From Metaphire vulgaris (Eukaryota; Annelida; Clitellata; Crassiclitellata; Megascolecidae): DNA of 64,000 nucleotides. The notes under the pieces were generated by a model. It ran no database searches and had not been told where the DNA came from. It saw only the letters and a list, made by a program, of their open reading frames with translations. Both the position numbers and the translations under genes were made by a program. The stretch covers positions 10,328,258 to 10,392,257 of the forward strand of contig CM030867.1 in assembly GCA_018105865.1 (NCBI GenBank), given 5' to 3'. This document shows, one piece after another, positions 45,938 to 56,053 of this stretch; position 1 is the first letter of the stretch; each line of letters starts with the position of its first letter.

Positions 45938-46446
45938 TCAAAAATAATACAATACCTTATTAATAACAAAATCATATTTCAAATAACAGTTAGAATTAAG
46001 CAGCGTCTTCTTCCTGCGCAGCATGTCTGACTTGTTCGTCCTCACACAGCGCCAGTTAGGCCTATCGTATCGATGTCCTCGGAACACTGACTGAATTTTG
46101 ACGGCCGTTCTGTCGCATCTCCTGTGCGTTCTTTTTAGAGCAGTACTGACGGTACTTGGTTTGGATTTTGAGGGCGGAAGGTTCATTGTCTGAACTCTTC
46201 TGCGCTTCTAGTGTCGCTCTCTTAATAGCGTCTCCGTTGTACATGCATCCTCTTCTTTTGCGCCGGCTTCAACAGTATCGTAATTATTATTTCTGCTCTG
46301 ATCCGCAGTAAACGGTCGAAGTAAAGGAATCCGTAAGCAAAGATGTCGTTCGACTGATCTCGGAGAACCTCGCGTGCAAATCCTTCGAGAATACTTCGAA
46401 ATCCAGCTGGAATTTGGAACTTTGTATTAGAAAACGAGACTGCCAT
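45938..46446 (-). pseudogene. SPA17: SPA17-like (sperm autoantigenic protein 17) pseudogene, intronless
   Basis: From the ATG at 46446 the frame encodes FQIPAGFRSILEGFAREVL and YFDRLLRIRAE, an RIIa dimerisation/docking domain as in SPA17, ROPN1 and CABYR. An acidic linker (AGAKEEDACTTE) then continues in a second frame. One IQ motif (ALKIQTKYRQY) is in a third frame and a second (AVKIQSVFRGHRYDR) in a fourth segment. At least three frame changes within 350 bases (near 46291, 46225-46255 and 46090-46110) break it. The order RIIa, acidic, IQ matches SPA17, which binds AKAPs and calmodulin in sperm flagella. Lack of introns and the position inside an LTR-like repeat (pieces at about 45890-45936 and 46497-46862) suggest a retrocopy. 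A gene with unusual splicing is less likely because no splice sites fit. Confidence 0.65.
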
Positions 46447-46496
46447 TGGAAAAAGAAAAGCCAACTAGTTGACGCTGTTACAGCCATCTTCCAATT

Positions 46497-46862
46497 AACA
46501 CACGTGACACTCTGACCTTGATCTTTATAACAGACGATATTCGATGTCTTAGTTGAACGGTTGCCATCTAGGAGATCAGCGCTTATTACTTTACTCCTGT
46601 TACGTGCTACGGGTAATTGACGTTGTTAACCAGTGATCTGTCTTTGACAGATTATCAGACGTTCCGTGATTACCACTGGTTTTATTCGTCCTGTGCTGGA
46701 AACTATTGTGCTGTTCTCGTCCGGTATTTATATTGTACGAGATCGTACAGTGGGTTTGCACTTCGGATGGAGAGATTGGTCAACTTCAGGATTAATCCCG
46801 AAGGCGCTAAGACCTCTGAAATTGACAATTGTTCCTCTTTGGAAGCAGAGAATTGGCGCCGT
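46497..46862 (+). mobile_element. LTR-like repeat, copy 2
   Basis: It shares TTTGACAGATTATCAGACG, the TATAA box near 46525, GTACGAGATCGTACAG and the end AGAGAATTGGCGCC with copies 1 and 3. Its left part is displaced to 45890-45936 by the SPA17-like insertion. Confidence 0.5.
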
Positions 46863-47011
46863 CTTTTTCTTCTTCTTCTTCTTCTTCTTCTTCTTCTTCT
46901 TCTTCTTCTTCTTCTTCTTCTTCTTCTTCTTCTTCTTCTTCTTCTTCTTCTTCTTCTTCTTCTTCTTCTTCTTCTTCTTCTTCTTCTTCTTCTTCTTCTT
47001 CTTCTTCTTCA
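46862..47011. repeat. (CTT)n microsatellite, about 150 bp
   Basis: A pure CTT run begins at the end of the LTR-like copy. All long ORFs here (poly-Leu, -Phe, -Ser, -Lys, -Glu) are artefacts of it. It is followed by a short palindrome (GATCGAAATACACAGACA and its complement, 47021-47075). Confidence 0.97.
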
Positions 47012-47724
47012 AAACAAAGATCGAAATACACAGACAGCAGTTCGATGTTGTTGTCTGTGTATTTCGATCTTTGTTTTACTCTTGATCTTTTACCCTCCAC
47101 CCTCTGTTATTAGCAATAACCTGTAACTGCTTGGAGATTCCAATAAAACTATCTATCTATCCGTGTTTACATTAGATTATTTCTCTGGTGCTGCTTGGGC
47201 CGTGATTTGTGACCCTCTGTGTCATGACCTAGGCCATAGGACTTGCTCGCCGGGACGTTATTCGAATTGCGGAACGTATACAGAGGCGTCTCGTAATGGT
47301 AGCCTGGGGAACCCCTGGCATCCCCCACAAATTTTGACAAATGCTTGCAACTTAAGCGAAATAGTTGAGGACATTTTTGGGTCGTCAGGCTTTGTCGGAA
47401 TTTGAGACGCTTGTCAGGATTTTTCTGAATAGTTTGACGTGCCGACAATGGCGTAGCCAGGATTATGTAATGGGGGCGCATCAAAATTTCCAGGTGAAAA
47501 AATTATTGACGAGCAAAAAGGAAGTCATCGTGTCAAGCGCCAGCTGTTAAACTTCTTACTTCGTACTATCTACCTCTGCCCCAAGCTGCTCAACGGAGTT
47601 TCGCAAACCACACGACCGGTTTACACCGGTCCCAGTCCAAATAGGGAAGACCTGTGACTACTCGAATGCGTGCCGAAAACTATTTCGTAAGCAGAGGCGC
47701 AGCGACGGGGGTATATCGGTATAT

Positions 47725-48481
47725 ATGGGATACGGACAACTCGCCCCCAGTAACTCGCCCCCGGTAACTCGCCCCCAGGTACAACTCGCCCCCAGACAAT
47801 TCGCCCCCAGCAACTCGCCCCAACAACTCGCCCCCAGCGATTGTACAAAATCCGCCATTCTAGACATCAACTAAGCCTTTCTACGGGATTCGCTACCGTG
47901 GGCGTTTGGGCGGCGATTTCCGTCGTTTCCATCAGGGCTGACTTTACGCTGTCTCTGTTATCCGACGTTTGCCATCGGCATGCCAAAGTATGTCAAAGCG
48001 CCTTTAACTTCAACCTTCGTCGTGCGTACGGCTCTATAGAAGTCGTCAAGAAGATAAAGATAAAGATAGTAATAGTAATTAGAACTGATATTTAACTTTA
48101 GCTTTAACAAGAGCCACGATCGTCCGGTTCTAGTTGGGGTTGCGGTACATCGTTTTTATATGGTAGGCCTCTAAACACGCAAAGCCGTAATGACTTTTGG
48201 TGTCGACAGTTAGAACTACTGTTCTAGACCAGTTTAAGCCAGTTCTTAACGGCTCGATGTGCTCGTAACGACCGAGACAGTTGCGTTTTTATATTGTTAT
48301 TGAAATTTGAACTGAGATTTAAATTTGTCCTCATTTGTTAGAGCTGGCGAATTGGGGGGGACGAGTTGCTGGGGGCGAATTTTCCGCAAAACCCTTTTTT
48401 CCGGGGGTCGAGTTACCGGGGGCGAGTTACTAGGGGCGAGTTTTCCGGGGGCGAGTTGCTGGGGGCGATTTGTCCGTAAAC
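47725..48481. mobile_element. hAT-like element, 757 bp, with arrayed sub-terminal motifs
   Basis: ACGGACAACTCGCCCCCAG near the left end mirrors CTGGGGGCGATTTGTCCGT at the right. CGGTATAT flanks both sides (47717-47724 and 48482-48489). Each end carries six to seven AACTCGCCCC-type motifs, likely transposase binding sites. It is inserted into a second MITE whose intact form is at 55332-55505. No transposase ORF. Confidence 0.8.
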
Positions 48482-48569
48482 CGGTATATATACCCCCGAA
48501 TCAGTCTACCTTAAATTTTTATGTGATTTATATGTGGTTTTATGTGGCTAATTAATAATAATTAATTAA

Positions 48570-49243
48570 TTAATAATGAACTAACAGAATGGTTCAAGAC
48601 AGAAGTAGGAACAAGACAGGGATGTATTCTTTTGCCAATGCTGTTTATCATAATTCTTGAGACCATATACAAAATAGCAACCAAAGACTTAAACATTGGT
48701 GTAAAGTGTTATGGAGAAAATATTTCTAATTTAAAGTTTGCAGATGATGTCACCTTGCTTGCAGAATCCAGGGAAGATCTACAAAAACTGACAAAGTCAA
48801 TATCACGAGCCAAAGATTCGGCCTTACAATAAACACAGCAAAAACTAAAACCATGGTGGTCAGCAAAACAGGAGAAAAGAAGATGCGATTAACTCTAGAA
48901 AGTACAGAAATTGAACAGGTCAAAAGCTTTACATATGTGGGAGGACAAATAACAAGCAATGGAAGCCACCAAGAAGACATCAAACAGAAAGTAGCAAAAG
49001 GATTACAAACAATGGGAAGACTGAAACCCATCTGGAACTCTAAAAAACTTAAAATAAACACCAAAATCCAAATCTATAATGCCGTTGTCATTCCACAAAT
49101 ACTATATGGATCTGAAACCTGGGTCACAAAAAGAGAAGATGAAAAAAGACTACTCGTTGCAGAAATGAGCTGGGGAAGAATTTTTGGAGTTAGCAGTCTT
49201 CAAAAACTTAGAAATGAAATACGGCAGCGGATTGGGCTAAAGA
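48570..49243 (+). mobile_element. Non-LTR retrotransposon reverse transcriptase remnant
   Basis: The frame starts TEVGTRQGC and has KFADDVTLLAES, the catalytic F/YADD block. After a one-base frame change near 48815 it continues FGLTINTAKTKTMVVS, SFTYVGGQITSNGS and LYGSETWV. This order is that of the palm-thumb region of L1/RTE-type LINE ORF2. The 5' part is lost. It runs into an (ATT)n tail. Confidence 0.85.
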
Positions 49244-49392
<149 letters not shown>

Positions 49393-49399
49393 TCGAAAA

Positions 49400-49662
49400 T
49401 TACTATAGCGCTATAACATAGCTTGATGCCAAAAGCAAGAGCACTATACATAAATGGAAATGAAATGTTAAATAGATATGTCTTCAGCGCAACTGAACCG
49501 TTCCAAGGAAGTAGCGGATGTCACTGTGTCTGGCAACGAATTCCAAAGAAGAGGGTTACCACGAGTGACAGAACGCTCACCGAATTTCACAGTCTTCGAC
49601 GGCGGTGGAATGTACAGTACCAGACGACTGCTTGAACGTAGTTCAGAACAACAAAAAGTATT
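49400..49662 (-). mobile_element. CR1/L2-like LINE 3' end, minus strand
   Basis: The minus frame has RSVTRGNPLLWNSLPDTVTS and the antisense tail TATAGCGCTATAACATAG. Its truncated 5' end abuts the duplicated DTD2 exon at 49666. Confidence 0.7.
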
Positions 49663-49665
49663 ACT

Positions 49666-50069
49666 ACGCTTGGCGGCACGATTAACGGAGATGTTATGCA
49701 GTAGCACAATAATGCAGGCAAAGCTGACGCTGAGCTCCTCTATAATGATTTTGTTGGTGTACTTCAGAGTGTGTTTGATGTAAACAGTGCTACTGTGGAA
49801 CATGGTTGCAGCGTTTTGAAAGGGGCGTACGGAAACGAACAGGTCTTAACAGTTGAAGCAAATGCACTACTCACTCATGTCATTGAGATCTAGCAGTGAG
49901 TGCTTTGTCAATTTTAGTCACTGGATAAATTGACTGGATAAATTTAGGAGATTTACTTGGTTCTTCTTCTTCTGGTGCCATTTAATAATAACTGTTTGAA
50001 ATACAATGTTTGCTTGAATTGAGTTGTGAAGATTTTTGACGACACTTCAATTAACTTATCAACCTAGAA
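49666..50069 (+). pseudogene. Duplicated last exon and 3' flank of the DTD2 gene
   Basis: About 404 bases match 36675-37498 minus the 418-bp MITE and one target copy. The frame has an early stop (CAGTAG where the parent has CAGTAC, MQY to MQ*), then stays similar to the stop. It keeps the NALLTH end. It has no upstream exon and cannot be a gene. Confidence 0.92.
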
Positions 50070-50825
50070 TTCAGTTATAATCCTATCAGTGGTCACAGCC
50101 TTTTGAAGTATTTTACAAATTTTAATCATTCCATATTAAGTTCAAACTGCCTCAATTGCCTATTGAATGAGAAGTAATGACTAATGATTTTGATGTCGGT
50201 TAGTACGGTTACTGTATATATGTTAAATAAACCACTTTTAAATCCCATTATTAAACACATCACTGCATTAATATTGTATAATCAGCAACAATGATGTCAA
50301 AAATCAAAAGTGTCAAAAATTGTGCTCATAGATGGCGCACCAAATCCAAATTGAATTAGAGCCATGTCAATCCGGAAAAGATCGGTCAGAAACGGCGGGA
50401 GAGCAATCTAATGGGACTACACCAAGTAAAACCTTTGACAATTGGCGGACCTGGAGAGGATCATATCTACCATTTTCTGTACCTAGGCGGATGAAGGCGT
50501 TGTAAAAATTCTAAAATTTAAGCTGTGATAGACGATTCTGACAAGAAATCAATTTGATACATGGGGAGTTTAACTGCTTATAAAATTCTAAAAACTCTGT
50601 AATATCATACTTTACTTTCGAATTCTAGAAACAGGAAATTCAGTCAGTCATTATATCACATGTTGAAGCATCGCTGGCCGCTTTCTGAGCTCGCGGGCCA
50701 CAGTTTGCCCGCGGGTCGTGGTTTGGAAGCCTCTTAACTAAATGGTCCGCCTAATTAGGCTTATCTCACCTGTTAAGATTCATTACGTAATAAGATAAAA
50801 TAATCTTCTTTGAAGAATTATCATC
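50070..50825. other. Unassigned AT-rich intergenic sequence
   Basis: No gene or complete element is recognised. Segments such as TTGAATTAGAGCCATGTCAA and GATCGGTCAGAAACGG recur in complement at about 52000-52080, so a degraded repeat is present. Confidence 0.35.
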
Positions 50826-51425
50826 TGATTGGACGCCGTCGCCGAATTTAAAGAGCCAATTCTTCTTATTATGACGTCATAAATGGACACCTACCACTTA
50901 GCACTCTTGACCTTCTGACCGTCACCTTTATAAAACACAACGTTCGACGTTTCATTCGAACGGTTGTCACCTAGGAAGTTAACGCTGACTACCTTTACGT
51001 CGGTTACAGGTGATTTTTGTGCATAGCCAGTGGTCTGTCTTCGACAGATTATCAGTCGCTCCGTTATTGCCGCTGGTTTTTCGTCCTATGCTGGAAACTA
51101 ATGTGCTGTTCTCGTCCACTATTTATATTGGATACTTTCCCGTTATCCGGACCCCAGTGAAGAGATACTATATAAGAAATGCTTAGGGTTAGGGTGGGGG
51201 TTAGGGTTAGGCTAAAACCCTAACTCTCGCCCTAATCCTCACCCTAACCCTAAACATTTCTTAATATCTATTCACTGGGGTCCGGATAACCTTATATTGT
51301 ACGAGATCTTGCAGTGGCCTTCCACTTCGGATGAGAGGTCAGACAACGTCAGAACTAACCTGAAAGGCGCTAAGACATCTGAAATTGGCAATTGTTCCCC
51401 CGTGGTTGCAGAGAATTGGCGCCAC
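50826..51425 (+). mobile_element. LTR-like repeat, copy 3, with a foldback insertion
   Basis: It has the same blocks as copies 1 and 2 (GACGCCGTCGCCGAA, TATAAAA at 50935, TTCGACAGATTATCAGTCG, AGAGAATTGGCGCC). It is interrupted at 51131-51291 by a palindromic insert. Confidence 0.5.
51131..51291. mobile_element. Foldback element with TTAGGG telomere-like repeats
   Basis: The arms GTTATCCGGACCCCAGTGAA and TTCACTGGGGTCCGGATAAC enclose TTAGGG-type repeats on one side and CCCTAA-type repeats on the other. The flanking TTATATT is present on both sides and single in copy 2 of the LTR, so the insertion boundaries are clear. Confidence 0.75.
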
Positions 51426-52572
51426 TCTCTGCGGGAGCGGGCGAGATTAGTAAGAATGCCGCCGTGAATGAATTATGGAAAGCAGTTGGATAATGTTGTA
51501 CTGTAGATCGCACATTATTGCAACTTTCGTTTAGCTATAAGGCCTATTTATTTATTTATTTATTTATTTATTTGAACGTCAATACATTTTTAAAATTTTA
51601 CTGAAACATTATAATTATCAGGGGTGCAGTACACAACCCGCTGCCCGCGGGCCTGATCCACCAACGGGTTTTATCCAGCCCGCGGGACAATTTCGAATAA
51701 CACAACAAATAGACCCGCCACTAAATTCATAGTAGAAAATACGGATATCATATATAGTCATTTTTCTAATATACTACAACCCTTGAACTATTAATATCCA
51801 GTGGGTTACTAAAAGCTGTGCGAACTGTAACAACCGGACAAGTAGGTAACGGTAGGTGGGCGATAAAAAGCGCCTTGAGACGTTCTTTGAACATGTGCTT
51901 CTCTTGAAATTATAATACAATATTTATTTCTACGATAATTAAGATTTCATGGACTCGCTTAACAGTTAATTTAATTGTTGTTTATCTTCTATCCGTCAAT
52001 TAAAATGTATACACCGTTTCTGACTGATCTTTCCGGCTTGACCTGGCTCTAAATCAATTTGGATTTGGTGCGCCATGGAAGTTTTTTCCCCACAACGCTC
52101 ACATTAAGACCTCGAATTTTGAGGATTTCAAGAACGTTCCAGAGAGCTTTTCAGGAAGAGTATGACTTTTTAAAGTCTTAATCCGCCAGGGTTTTGGCCC
52201 ATAGTAAAAACAATTCTCGTCTTGAGACTTTACTAGCCCACAAAATACAATCTGTCAATCTCTGCTTTTTGGTGATACGTTTGCAAGAAAATTCGAGCTT
52301 CTGGGAACGTCCACACCTGTGCAGTTGATCATGACATCGTCGTCGTCGTCATCGTCATTATCGTCATTGTCATCACCACCATCATCGGTCACGCGAGATC
52401 GGTCACGCAAGGCAACCCGCTCCTATATGGAACTCTTTGCCCGACTGTGTGACTAATGCTGAATCTGTCGGGACTTTTATAAGGAACCTAAAAACACTTT
52501 TTATCGGATATAATTAGTGACACGTGTTAAAACGCTCTTGCCTTTAGCCTCAGCAATGATTACTGCGCTATA
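51426..52572. other. Repeat-rich intergenic sequence
   Basis: It contains (TTTA)n at 51545-51573, a degraded hAT-like MITE near 51620-51720 (CAGCCCGCGG-type), (GTC/ATC)n at 52335-52390, and a CR1/L2-like LINE end on the plus strand at 52393-52570 (TATGGAACTCTTTGCCCGAC). Confidence 0.45.
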
Positions 52573-53535
52573 GAGGAGGGTGGGGCAAGAGTGGCCGGCG
52601 GGGCAAGAGTAGACACGTCACTTGACAGCTTATCTATATTCTTAATTTCTTATACATTCTTTGACATCGTAGTGTTGCGGGAGACCTACTGGAGCTTCGA
52701 AAAACCGAAATAAATTTAAGTTAACTCATATTTATAAGGGTATTTTGAGTGCTTTTAAGTTTTTGACATTTTTCTTATTAATTTAGCATGCAATATTTTG
52801 TTTTATAATTCCGTTATGGTTTATAATGACGATGCATTTATAAGTGCGTTAGAATGAGCGATAATGAAGGGTTCTATAGCAGCAATAGCTGGCAGTAGGA
52901 ACCGGCTTAGAATCCCGAATTAGCAGGCCGATCTAAAGTTCAGTATTACGGGGCAAGACTGGCCGCCCATTACGGGGCAAGAGTGGCCGTATGGCCTTTC
53001 ATGCCCAATCTGTATCAGTGAATTAGATTCTATTTTTTAACACATTAATTATACCAATTATTGATCACCATGCCTGTTGTTTGTTGTCAGCGATGGCATT
53101 GCAGTCGATGGCTTTGCAGTTGATGTTTCATTTTTTGGGAGTTAATTTTAGTCCACTAGATCTAATAGATCTAGTCATGGTGAATATTGAATTGTATTGG
53201 TGTGTTTTTAATAATGATAATAACCATTTTGATGTTATAATAAAGCATTAGACTTGCAATCTGTTGTAATGTTCACATTATGGTTTAATATGGGGCAAGA
53301 GTGGCCAGAGATGCCACTCTTGCCCCAAGTGTGGGGCAAGAGGGGCCTTTTTATACGATCGAGTAAAACTATTTTTTTTCCTAAATTTTTTTAAAATTTG
53401 ACAATATTATCCATGTATTATGTAGAAGAATATGGTCCTATATTTTACTGATACAATTGAGGCTTCTTAATCATCTGAAATGCTCAAATTTTCTGCAATT
53501 TTAGCTTAAGGGGCTGCTCTTGCCCCACCCTCCTC
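52573..53535. mobile_element. 963-bp non-autonomous DNA transposon with arrayed motifs
   Basis: GAGGAGGGTGGGGCAAGAG and CTCTTGCCCCACCCTCCTC-like ends (one arm has extra bases) are flanked by TA. The 15-mer GGGGCAAGAGTGGCC recurs in both orientations near 52597, 52950, 52975 and 53292-53340. TA duplication fits Tc1/mariner/pogo. No transposase was seen. It is inserted next to a LINE tail (TGCGCTATAGA). Confidence 0.75.
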
Positions 53536-53538
53536 TAG

Positions 53539-53548
53539 AAATCGTTCA

Positions 53549-53585
<37 letters not shown>
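53539..53585. repeat. (AAT)n then (ATCACC)n microsatellite
   Basis: The AAT array directly follows the 963-bp element and continues as the tail of the LINE end that element interrupts. Confidence 0.8.
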
Positions 53586-53590
<5 letters not shown>

Positions 53591-53853
53591 CACCATCACC
53601 ATCACCATCACCAACACCGTCATTACTTCACATTCGAGAAGCTATGCTATTTCTCAAAGCGGGGGACCAAACACTTGCAGACTTGACTCGCTATAACAAC
53701 AGACCAATTATTGACCAATTACTCTGACCCGCTCGACCCGACTCTATTCACCTTCGACCCCATCAAGGCCAACAAGAACTCTTGGGAAATCTTAATAACG
53801 CCATATATAGTTCACTTGAAAACTAACACACAATGAACGCACAGACGCACAGA

Positions 53854-54048
53854 CATGGGCGTCCGGAGGGGAGTGCAAGGGGGTGCAATTGCACCCCCTG
53901 GAAAAATGTGGAGTTATGAAAAAAGTAAAATTACTTGTTTCTTTCGTCACAAAACCTTGTTTTGCACCCCCCTGGAAAATTTTTTCATTTATTTTGTCAC
54001 AAGACCCTGTTTTGCACCCCCCTGGAAAAATTTCTGCGGACGCCCATG
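53854..54048. mobile_element. hAT-like MITE, 195 bp
   Basis: CATGGGCGTCCG / CGGACGCCCATG ends are flanked by CGCACAGA and CACACAGA (seven of eight). The interior has three GCACCCCCCTGGAAAA-type repeats. Confidence 0.75.
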
Positions 54049-54299
54049 CACACAGACACACGTCCTGAAATTGTTATTGCTTTCGGAATTGGCGCCCTTA
54101 CCAAAATCTGCCTACGGCCGGAAGTGGGGTTTGTGCACAACCGTTGAGAAAATCGGTGGAGTGGAGGGGAGGGGTAGGCAGCATAAGCGAAGACCAGGTG
54201 GCATGATCGAAAAACATGGGTTAATTCTCGAAGAATTTTTAAAAATTCTTTTCTGCTCGTCGGATACTTTTTTACTCGAAAATGTCTACGACCACCCTG

Positions 54300-54502
54300 G
54301 GTTATTTCTAGGATTGTCAATAATTTGGGGGTTGGTATTTTCTGGGGGTTGGTATTTTCTGTGGGTTGCCTGCCGAAAAATCTGAAAAGCAAAAAAGGTC
54401 ATCCGGCTCTCAGTTTGGGGGTGGGGGAGGGCGTTGGGGGTGTTAAGGGGTGTACAAATATCCCTGCCACCCTATTTTGGATCCGTGGCTGCGCCACTGG
54501 TT
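54300..54502. mobile_element. hAT-like MITE right portion
   Basis: It shares TTATTTCTAGGATTGTCAAT, GGTCATCC and AATATCCCTG blocks with elements near 1567-1750 and 60118-60310, and ends GTGGCTGCGCCACTG. The left end is lost. Confidence 0.55.
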
Positions 54503-54835
54503 TTCGGAGATGGCGTTTCTGCGCCGTTCGCTCTATATGCTTCGTCATTTTGAAGGCGATGAAGCGACTTCTTTCTCTGAGCTTTCCATTGCATTGCGCG
54601 GTCACGTGTACGGCTACTTCGTTACCGGTTGAGGGTTTTCTGGAGTCACCGTTCAAGACATGTCACAGAAACTGCGTCATCTGCACAGACGTCAACAAAT
54701 GACATCGATAAAAGGAATTCTTATGAAAATTCTTATAATTTTAGTGATTTTGCACAAAATTAGAGAACAACAAAGGACGCCATCTTTGTCGCGAGTCACT
54801 ACCAAATACCAATACCAAAACGCAGCCATTTTATC

Positions 54836-54985
54836 ACCTTAAATTAATAATATAAGTTAAAATATATCACCTTAAATTAATAAAATAAACTAAAATTATC
54901 ACCTTAAATTGATCGTGAATATTTAAAATATCACCTTAAATTAATAATATAAACTAAAATTATCACCTTAAATTGATCATGCGTA
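54836..54985. repeat. Tandem repeat of ATCACCTTAAATT units
   Basis: Five ATCACCTTAAATT(A/G)AT starts occur at spacings of about 30 bases, with TATAAACTAAAATT spacers. Confidence 0.8.
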
Positions 54986-55098
54986 TTTAAAATACTACTA
55001 AAACGATTTCTCGCATTCTCACGGTAGGCCTAACAAATAATTACCATTTAAAAATGCATTGCAGTGCTTTCGATAGGATATTACTGGATTATAGGATG

Positions 55099-55296
55099 CT
55101 ACTTGCCCTGTGCGCCGCATTTGAGGCACGGCGTTCGACCTTGACCTTGACCCGACCCGACCCGTTCCTCTTCTTCGCTCGGACCTCTTCCGCTGTCGTT
55201 CCAGGTGGAGGCTGATTCGAGGCTTTCAAGGTCATGGTCACGGCAGCGGCGGTCCGCCTGAGTCCCATTGGGAACCATCGTCGATGGCTGCAGCAT
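55099..55296 (-). CDS. Probable last cytoplasmic exon of the protocadherin
   Basis: The acceptor TGTTCTTCGGTCAG precedes MLQPSTMVPNGTQ, then ESLESASTWNDSGRG, an acidic run and the end CLKCGAQGK*. Its phase 0 matches the exon ending at 56468. The Ser/Asp pattern fits a protocadherin tail; linkage to the ectodomain exon is inferred across 5.6 kb. Confidence 0.55.
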   Translation of the reverse strand: MLQPSTMVPNGTQADRRCRDHDLESLESASTWNDSGRGPSEEEERVGSGQGQGRTPCLKCGAQGK

Positions 55297-55872
55297 CTGA
55301 CCGAAGAACAGAGACCCGATAAGATCAGATTCAGGGGCGTAGCGACGGGGGTATATCGGTATATATACCCCCCCCCCCCCGCCAAAAAAAATCAGGTCAC
55401 CTTAAAATTTTTAATGTGTTTTAGGACTTTCGAAGTTTTTAAAGATTTACACACACCCAAATCACATTGTACCCCCCGCCAATAAAATTCCTGGCTACGC
55501 CCCTGATCAGATTACAATAGATTAGACTAATTTATGTAAAGGTTGATGGGTGCCAGCAATAATTTGGGACGTAGCTCAAAATTAGTTGGGTCCCTTAATA
55601 TTCTACCAAATTCTGCCGTTAAGCAAACAACCTGTTCAATAAGAAAATACAAACTACTATCTAATAGTAATGGGGCCTAGTAGTAGATGTGGTAGTAGTA
55701 GTAATAGTAGTAGTAGTAGTAGTAGATGTGGTAGTAGATGAGGGGTAGTAGTAGTAGTGGTAGTGGTAGTGGTGGTGGTGGTGGTGGTGGATGTGGTGGT
55801 GGTGGTGGTGGTGGTGGTGGTGGTGGTGGCAGTGGTGGTGGTGGTGGTGGATGTGGTGGCAGTGGTGGTGGT

Positions 55873-55919
<47 letters not shown>

Positions 55920-55921
55920 GG

Positions 55922-55958
<37 letters not shown>

Positions 55959-56014
55959 GGTGGTGGTGGTGGTGGTGGTGGCAGTGGTGGTGGCAGCAGT
56001 GGTGGCAGCAGCAG

Positions 56015-56053
<39 letters not shown>

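Noticed and set aside
46617..47126. Long ORFs on both strands with poly-Leu, -Phe, -Ser, -Lys or -Glu
   Set aside because: They are products of the (CTT)n microsatellite attached to an LTR-like repeat.
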